A stretch of 8,214 nucleotides of DNA from the NCBI GenBank assembly GCA_029067255.1, contig JAIEEW010000120.1, positions 1 through 8,214 on the forward strand, given 5' to 3'. This DNA comes from Clostridia bacterium (GTDB lineage: Bacteria > Bacillota > Clostridia > Christensenellales > UBA3700). The translations under genes and the position numbers were made by a program. Below are positions 1 through 6,400 of this stretch, piece after piece. Position 1 is the stretch's first letter, and each line of letters starts with the position of its first letter. Below the pieces are notes generated by a model. It was not told the DNA's origin. It did no database searches and was given only the letters and a program-made list of their open reading frames with translations.

Positions 1-3000
1 ACTTGGGAAAGAATGGTTCCCGGCGCAGACGGCAATCTCGATTCTTTCTGGGGTTCATTCAGAGCAACCGTCCCCGATTTGCTTACCGATGTTGTAAAAG
101 GTTTGGGCATTAACATTAATATTGGAGCGTTGGATGGACTTTTGAGCGGCATATACAATCAAGTAAGCGTACTTATTCGTTCGCTGTTGCCGTTTGCAGT
201 CTTCAACGAGTTCCACGTAGGTCTTAACGTTGTCGACGCGACAATCGCAAACCTATCGGTAGTGGGACTAGACCATAATCAAGTCATCTACGATGATGAG
301 GGAAATCCTGTATATGGAGATGATAGCGAAGCAAGAAGAGCGGATAATTTCTCGCAGATATGGATATACAATATGTTCAAATCTGTGGGCGACCCGTCCA
401 ACGCTTTACCGGGAGTAAGCGGTGAGGACGCGAAAGGCGTTGTAACCTGGACGGATATTCCGTCGCGTATTGACTACGCTCCGTATACTTACGAGTCAGA
501 CACAGCGGGTGTAGAAGAAATAATCAAAAAATACTTTACCAACAAGACTGCGCGTTATCAAGACGGCGCAAGCGGTGTAATAATCAAAAAAGACGTATCG
601 TTCTATTTCACGAAATACCGTTACGACGACAACAGTGAGTGGATGAATAATCCGGAAAACACTCCGGTAACAAAACTTGATTTGTCGTTGAAAGGAACGT
701 ATATTGTTGAAGCGAGAGCGACGTTTGACGGTATGAACAAAAAGATGGAAATCACGATCAACGCGCTTGGCGACGGCGGTGGCGGCGTTGTGAGAGCAGA
801 TTCGTTCTCCATGCACGTATACGATCCGCTCCCCGACTTTATCTCGGTAAGAATGCAGGACGACTCTACCAGAAAGATAAGAATTGACGACGGTTCGGGC
901 GGAGTTCAGATCCTTAACAAAGATGGCACTGGTCCTGTAATGCCCGAGAAATACGGCGAGAATCACACTGTGGACGCGTTGGTACGCTTCCCCAGACAAG
1001 GTCAGCCTGACTTGCCGATAAAAGTCGAGTATCTCGATTCTACAGTCGACAAAGTTATTGTCAACGGAGAGGCTATTGATGCTCAGGACGGCAAAGTAGC
1101 GAGTATCATAATCGATTTGTACAATTACAAACTCAGCAAAGAGTCCAGCATCACGGATTATATCTCCGACGTCTTCTACTTCAAGTATAAAGACGGAAAA
1201 GCGGTAGGTTTGGACGTTAACGGAGAATGGGAATACGATCCTGAAGAAGTGGCGAAGTTCTATGAAAGAGTTGTCGGTGAAGACGGATTCTCCGAAGACG
1301 TAAGCGGAACTGCGTTTGCGGTAAGAAATACCGTAGGCAGCGGACCGACCGAGCAGGAAGTAAAACTCATGATTTGGGTTAAGACGAAGAAAGTCAACAA
1401 GTTGACGATCGCCGGACTTGAAAATACTCTTAGAGTAGACCCGTATCAGTATTATATGTATCTGTACTATATGGATCAGTACGAAAGCGTAATTATTGAT
1501 AAGGAGCATGATAGCGAATCTGTTATAAGAGAAAAAACGGAGATGAAAGCCGAGTTGAAAGCCAAAGCGGACAGCATCAATCCGTTCCCGACGACGGCTA
1601 CGGCGACTTACTACGATTCTTACAATTCGCCGATAAAAGAAGGCGAAACGATCATCGACAACGGCGTCGAAGACGTATACATCAGATGGAACGAAGAAGA
1701 TTACAAGACTGTAGACTTCTCGTGGAATAACAACAACAGCGGCGGAAAAGACGACGTTTGGGTATATCTCGACAACAGCAAATACGATGGAAACTTCACT
1801 TGGAAGTTCCAGACTAGAATAGTAGTATTGAGAAACGAGATTCAAGCGGTTTACTTCGACGATGAACTCACTCAGTCGACCTACTTCATTGATCCGTTCG
1901 ACTATTTGCTCAAAAAATCGCACGGAATGACAGACAAAGAAATCTATCCGAGCGAAGCGAACATACTGTTCACCAACGGAAGCGTACGCAAGATGCCGAT
2001 ACAATGGGTAGGACTCGATAAGTTTGAAATCACCGATTATTCCAGCAGAGTCGCTCAGTTGCAGGTAAAAATAGGCTTTGACATTAACAATATGCTTGAA
2101 GGTAAAGTCGGTTTGGATACCGATCTTGAGCAGACGGCTTACGTCAACGTCAGAGTTGAAGATCTCACGCCGGACGGTCTTGACGTAGCGGGTAGCGAAT
2201 ACAGCATTAAGAATAAGGGCGAAGCGACGTTCTATATCGACCCGATACAAGTGCTTTACTACGGAATGGATCCGTTCCCCAAAACCGTTGATATGGTTTA
2301 CAAGGGCGGAAAAACCACTGCTCTCGAAGTCGATTGGGATTTTGATTATCAACTCATTACGATGCAGGGAAGAAAAGGATTGACTGCGACGGTAGTTATT
2401 TCCGATGAATATAGGTATCCTATTAACGTAGAGATAATCGATCGCACCAACCTTAAAGCGGCGACCGGAAACATAACGATCGATCCGTACAAGTATACGG
2501 TAGACGAAAACGGAAGCAGAGTATACTCCAACTTCACGTCTAAGTCTTATATCTATAAACTTGTCGGCAACATAAACTACGAAGATATAAATAATCTCAA
2601 AGTTGAAGGACTGAACAAAGTATCGGGTAAAGTATCCGACGAGTTCAATACCTACGTCCAATACGAAGTTGAGTATATCAAAAACGCAAAGCAGGAAGTA
2701 TATACCGCGAGAGATATTGACCTTATCGCAGACTTCTTAGAAAGAGAAGGTAAAAACATAACCGTTTTGTCGGCTGTTGCGAAAGAATACTTCGAAGTCA
2801 ACGTTGATTGGGATCTGACTGAAATCAACTACGCTATAAGCGATACGTACACAGTCAAGATGATTTCTAAGGCTTTGGACGAAAAATATGACAGAACGTT
2901 CAGAATAAACGTTGAAGTCGTAGCGAAGAAAGTAAGTTATGTCGGAAGAGAAGATTATTACATCAATATAGATCTCAAAGGCGCAAACCTTACTGAAGAA

Positions 3001-3318
3001 GAAGTGCTGACAAAGACGCTGTCGCGTAACCTTTACGTTATGTTTGATCAAGGCGGCGAAAATGAAAGTTACGGCAACTACGATTGTACTATCGATTTGA
3101 ATGGTGTAAACTTTGATTATTATCACGTTATGTCTGTCAAAGAATTTGAAGTTGACGGCGTGAAGTACAATTACAGAGACAGATCGGGTAATCCCGTAGC
3201 CGACGTAGATGTTGCAAAGCAAGGCACCGACGTAACCGTAACGGTCTGCAGTGGCGACATAGCGCAACGCGTTACGATCAAAGCGGTTGTAATTTACAAC
3301 GACACGCAGACGGCTTAA
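1..3318 (+). CDS. Giant modular, probably exported protein with Ig-like repeats (C-terminal part, 5' end outside window)
   Basis: The frame is open from base 1 (T-W-E-R before the first Met at 13) and ends at TAA 3316-3318, giving 1105 residues. The Met at 13 has no convincing ribosome binding site, so this is the C-terminal part of a longer protein. Residue numbers count from that Met. Residues 1-80 mix hydrophobic and amphipathic, apparently helical segments. From about residue 230 the chain becomes serial beta modules joined by short linkers, including a glycine-rich one near residue 253. Modules carry an I/V-D-P-aromatic motif (D at residues 476, 627, 743 and 824, with a looser I-D-L-Y at 368), then a strand ending in a Trp. 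Composition is acidic and rich in Tyr, Asp, Val and Asn. The only cysteines are residues 1025 and 1079. The C-terminus (N-D-T-Q-T-A) has no LPxTG, no membrane helix and no charged tail. No enzyme motif is seen. A structural or adhesive extracellular role is inferred from architecture and from the signal-peptide-bearing neighbour 21 bases downstream. The exact family is not recognised. Confidence 0.92.
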   Translation, partial: TWERMVPGADGNLDSFWGSFRATVPDLLTDVVKGLGININIGALDGLLSGIYNQVSVLIRSLLPFAVFNEFHVGLNVVDATIANLSVVGLDHNQVIYDDEGNPVYGDDSEARRADNFSQIWIYNMFKSVGDPSNALPGVSGEDAKGVVTWTDIPSRIDYAPYTYESDTAGVEEIIKKYFTNKTARYQDGASGVIIKKDVSFYFTKYRYDDNSEWMNNPENTPVTKLDLSLKGTYIVEARATFDGMNKKMEITINALGDGGGGVVRADSFSMHVYDPLPDFISVRMQDDSTRKIRIDDGSGGVQILNKDGTGPVMPEKYGENHTVDALVRFPRQGQPDLPIKVEYLDSTVDKVIVNGEAIDAQDGKVASIIIDLYNYKLSKESSITDYISDVFYFKYKDGKAVGLDVNGEWEYDPEEVAKFYERVVGEDGFSEDVSGTAFAVRNTVGSGPTEQEVKLMIWVKTKKVNKLTIAGLENTLRVDPYQYYMYLYYMDQYESVIIDKEHDSESVIREKTEMKAELKAKADSINPFPTTATATYYDSYNSPIKEGETIIDNGVEDVYIRWNEEDYKTVDFSWNNNNSGGKDDVWVYLDNSKYDGNFTWKFQTRIVVLRNEIQAVYFDDELTQSTYFIDPFDYLLKKSHGMTDKEIYPSEANILFTNGSVRKMPIQWVGLDKFEITDYSSRVAQLQVKIGFDINNMLEGKVGLDTDLEQTAYVNVRVEDLTPDGLDVAGSEYSIKNKGEATFYIDPIQVLYYGMDPFPKTVDMVYKGGKTTALEVDWDFDYQLITMQGRKGLTATVVISDEYRYPINVEIIDRTNLKAATGNITIDPYKYTVDENGSRVYSNFTSKSYIYKLVGNINYEDINNLKVEGLNKVSGKVSDEFNTYVQYEVEYIKNAKQEVYTARDIDLIADFLEREGKNITVLSAVAKEYFEVNVDWDLTEINYAISDTYTVKMISKALDEKYDRTFRINVEVVAKKVSYVGREDYYINIDLKGANLTEEEVLTKTLSRNLYVMFDQGGENESYGNYDCTIDLNGVNFDYYHVMSVKEFEVDGVKYNYRDRSGNPVADVDVAKQGTDVTVTVCSGDIAQRVTIKAVVIYNDTQTA
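1105..2811 (+). repeat. Array of divergent Ig-like beta modules sharing an IDPY...W pattern
   Basis: This protein-level repeat lies inside the first gene. Five consecutive modules start near the Asp codons at 1114, 1438, 1891, 2239 and 2482, in the contexts IIDLYNY, RVDPYQY, FIDPFDY, YIDPIQV and TIDPYKY. Spacings are 108, 151, 116 and 81 residues. In the second, third and fourth modules a Pro (FPTT, YPSE, FPKT) begins the next strand. The strand ends in an aromatic-x-x-G-like turn, as in FKYKDG, LFTNGS and VYKGGK. A following strand ends in Trp: NGEW, YIRW, PIQW, EVDW and NVDW. The last Trp codon is at 2809-2811. Looser members may lie before (YDP, Asp at 823) and after (INIDL, Asp at 2971). 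Alternating hydrophobic residues and lengths of about 80-150 residues suggest Ig-like sandwiches. DNA identity between copies is not obvious, so the repeats are old. Family assignment is uncertain. Confidence 0.6.
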
Positions 3319-3322
3319 TTGT

Positions 3323-3327
3323 GGGGG
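3323..3327 (+). promoter_or_regulatory. Ribosome binding site of the second gene (GGGGG) in a 21-base gap
   Basis: The gap between the TAA of the first gene and the next ATG is only 21 bases (3319-3339). It contains GGGGGAT, a purine-rich Shine-Dalgarno-like stretch 12 bases before the ATG at 3340. That spacing is long. A second in-frame ATG at 3355 has a weaker GGAAA six bases upstream and would give the typical M-K-K-T-I start. No terminator hairpin or promoter fits in the gap, which supports co-transcription and translational coupling with the upstream gene. Confidence 0.6.
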
Positions 3328-3339
3328 ATAGATAAATTT

Positions 3340-3453
3340 ATGAATGGAAAAATTATGAAAAAGACTATAACGGCAGGCGTCGCGGTACTACTCATCGTAG
3401 TACTCGCGATAGCGTTGGCTAGTTTTTTGAACAAACCTATGATTGCCAACGCT
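3340..3453 (+). other. Sec signal peptide of the second gene
   Basis: Residues 1-38 show a short basic start (K4, K7, K8), a hydrophobic core from I10 to L30 of mostly A, V, L and I, and a polar stretch ending in A36-N37-A38 just before D39-E40. This matches the A-x-A rule for type I signal peptidase, with predicted cleavage after A38. There is no Cys near the site, so it is not a lipoprotein signal. The protein is therefore expected to be exported. The hydrophobic core is about 21 residues long, so retention as an N-terminal membrane anchor is a less likely alternative. Confidence 0.88.
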
Positions 3454-6400
3454 GATGAAAACTTGCTTCAAGCGACTTACGTTGGCGATCACGGACAGTT
3501 GCCTGACGTTGACGGCGGACACAGAGCGGACGCTGATGCGAAAAAGCATATTGTCGACACGTACGGAGCGGATAGCGAAAGTATGGTCCTTAAAATTACC
3601 ACAGGGCAACAACTCTATGATTTTATCAACGGAGAAGGTCTCACCGGAGCATACAATTACGCTTATCTTGCAAACGACGTCGGTATCGCTTATTCCAATG
3701 GCGCCGGTGGAGCGGGTCTCGGATACGACCATACCGTTTCAAATTCTAGTTCCAGCGCAGTTTTTGACAAAGTGCTTGACGGCAACGGATATACGTTAAA
3801 AATTTGGGGCGGCGTAGGCGATATGCAATACGTCCAAAAATCAGACAATTATTTCTCTTTCGGAACTACGTCGTACAGATACACTGGTTTCTTTGCCGCT
3901 ATCAACAACGGTACGGTAGCCAACTTGACGGTGGATTACTTATCTCCGCATACGGCGATCTCCGCGATTTACGGCATAGGCGCCAATTCAGGTAGTAGAC
4001 CTTCAAACTTTAATCCATCCGATACGGAAAGTAACAGCGGTCTGTTTAATCCCAACGCTAATTTGGGCGCAGTCGCGGGCGTTATGTTCGGTATGAACGG
4101 AGAAGGCGGTTTGATTGAAAACGTTAGACTCAATCTCAACAGCCCCTTCAAAATCATAGACTGGGCAGGTTCGGTAGGCGACGTAAATGCTAACTTTGCT
4201 ATCGCAGGCGGTATTGTCGCAAGAGCGGGAATGGGCAGTCGTCTTAAAGATTCTCAAATAAATTTTGACGCAAACGCCGGTATTTACAGCGGCGAAGAAG
4301 GTTACAATATCTCAAATTTGAGACAAGGCAGAGGACTTGCGGTAGCCGGCGGACTTGTAGGCATGATAGACAAAGGTATGGCGGACGCTGAAGGTCAGCC
4401 GGTCAAAAACGCTTATATCGAATATTGCGCCGTTACTGGCGGCGGTACTGTAAAGGCTTACGTCGGAAGAGGACACGTCAGCAATGATTATGACGGATTT
4501 AGAGCCTATACCGGTAGCGCAATCGGCGCTTGCTTTAATATAGTAAAAACGTCTAATAACGGAGATACTTCTGCCGGCGGACAAGGCGACGGCGACGATA
4601 GCGCCTATGCGGTCAATAACGGACAGGTCAACGGAATAATATCCAACTGGACGGGTACTACGCAAAACAATTTCCAAAACGAAAACACAATCGCTCACGG
4701 TCAAGTGTTCGGTTCCTTAGGTTCCAACGTGGGAAGTTGCGCGTTGCTTTTCGATTTGATTTCGTATAGAAGGGGCAAAGGCGTTGACGTTGATGGCAAT
4801 GAATCGCCATATAAGACTCTTGACTCTTACCGTTCCCATATGCTTGACGGTTGGCTTGGAATGTATCCAAAGACTGAAGGCGGTGAAGTCTACGTAAGAC
4901 TTGTAGGCGACGCAAATTCCACATACGATTTCAGAATTCACGCTATCGCCAACAATTCGTCTATTACCGATCAGCAGATGCTTGAAGAAAATCTCGGAAC
5001 GACCGACGGTAAGCAATATACGTTGTCCAACGGTCAAGCGGGCAACATTATTTGGAGAGCGACTTTTGGCGAGACCGAGCGTATAAGCCTTATGACAAGT
5101 ATGCCGACGTACGCCGAAAGCAAATTGGTTACATCCAAAACGGCAGGCAACTACGAATATTCGTTTGGCAACATAACGACTCTGTCTTATGAAAACACCA
5201 ACGGCTCCACGCTAAGCAAGCAATATGACGGCAAAAAAGCGATTTTGAACAGACCTAACGTCGTATCCGCATTGGGAATACAGTTGGAAGAATACGGCGA
5301 CAACGAGTGGACGATATTGAGAAACGGCGTTGCAACGAGTTCGGACATGTCCGGTACTGCATTGCCGGGCGCGTACGTTATGTCCGTACAGGCGGAAGAA
5401 CAGACGTACATTCCTTTGGGATATTACAGCGAAACTCAAAAAGTCGCGGCATGGAAGCCTTCTGACAACTATAAATTCAATATTATCGAAGGCGTGCTTA
5501 CTTACGGAAGCGGCACGGTAGTAACTGAGAATTGGAGCAAATCCGCTACGTTTGAACTTGTTATGAAAAGCGAAGAAGACTTTGATTCCATAAGATACGT
5601 CCGCAACGGCACAATAGTTATGGACAGCGCGGATAAGTTTGTAAAGAACGGCAACAGAGCGACTATCACAATAGACGAGTCTACCGGTAAAAACGGTATG
5701 GCGTACTCCTTTATCGCTTACGCGAAAGACGGCGATAAAGAAATAATCGTAGCAAGAACAAAACAGTCGGAAGATAGAAACGTTAAGATTGACAACGAAA
5801 ATCCGGAAATAAGCGAGATTCTCTATTACGCTAGAAATGCGAAGGGCGAAGAAACTCCGCTTTCGGAGAGCGAACTTTCCACGTGGCGTACCGACAGAGT
5901 AGTCGCAAGATACAATGTTATCGACACGAAGAGCGGTATCAAATTCGCGCCTACTTCAATAAGCGAACCTGGAATTAAGATAAATAACACCAAACTTGCC
6001 GACGGAAGTTATGACGTAGAAGTAACGATCAGTAAAAACAGCAAATACGTTATCACTTATACCGACAACAACGGCAATACTCTTGACGTTAATCTACAAG
6101 CCGACGTTGATTATATGACGGCGCTGCCTTCATTGGCATACTACACGCAGACTTATCCCGTAAGCGATTACGGATATTCGACGCGCGGCGCAAGAATCAG
6201 ATTCAATCCAACGATAGGATGTTCGCAGTGGCAATTGCAGTACAGTTGGCAGAAAAATCCCGACGGTAGCGACAAATGGGAAGTCGCTATGGCTCAGGAT
6301 GCAAACGGCAACAACACTGATGATGAGTATATCCTTAAAGGTTCTTCTCAGCAATCTTTCCTTATCAACTGGAATATGGGCGATCCTGTAAGAAAGACCG

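Noticed and set aside
496..2661. Minus-strand open frame of 721 codons opposite gene 1
   Set aside because: It lies in exact codon register with gene 1, so a minus-strand stop would need a TTA, CTA or TCA codon in gene 1. These are rare here, which alone keeps the opposite strand open. The translation is rich in Arg, Ile, Val and Phe in no domain-like order, and the sense frame has clear protein-like repeats.
3319..3339. Possible terminator or promoter between the two genes
   Set aside because: The gap is 21 bases, with no inverted repeat plus T-run and no room for -35 and -10 boxes. It is better explained as a translation initiation region in an operon.
3443..3799. Plus-strand frame of 118 codons overlapping the start of gene 2
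   Set aside because: It is in another frame, inside the region coding for the signal peptide and entry domain of gene 2. It has no ribosome binding site and no recognisable protein features.
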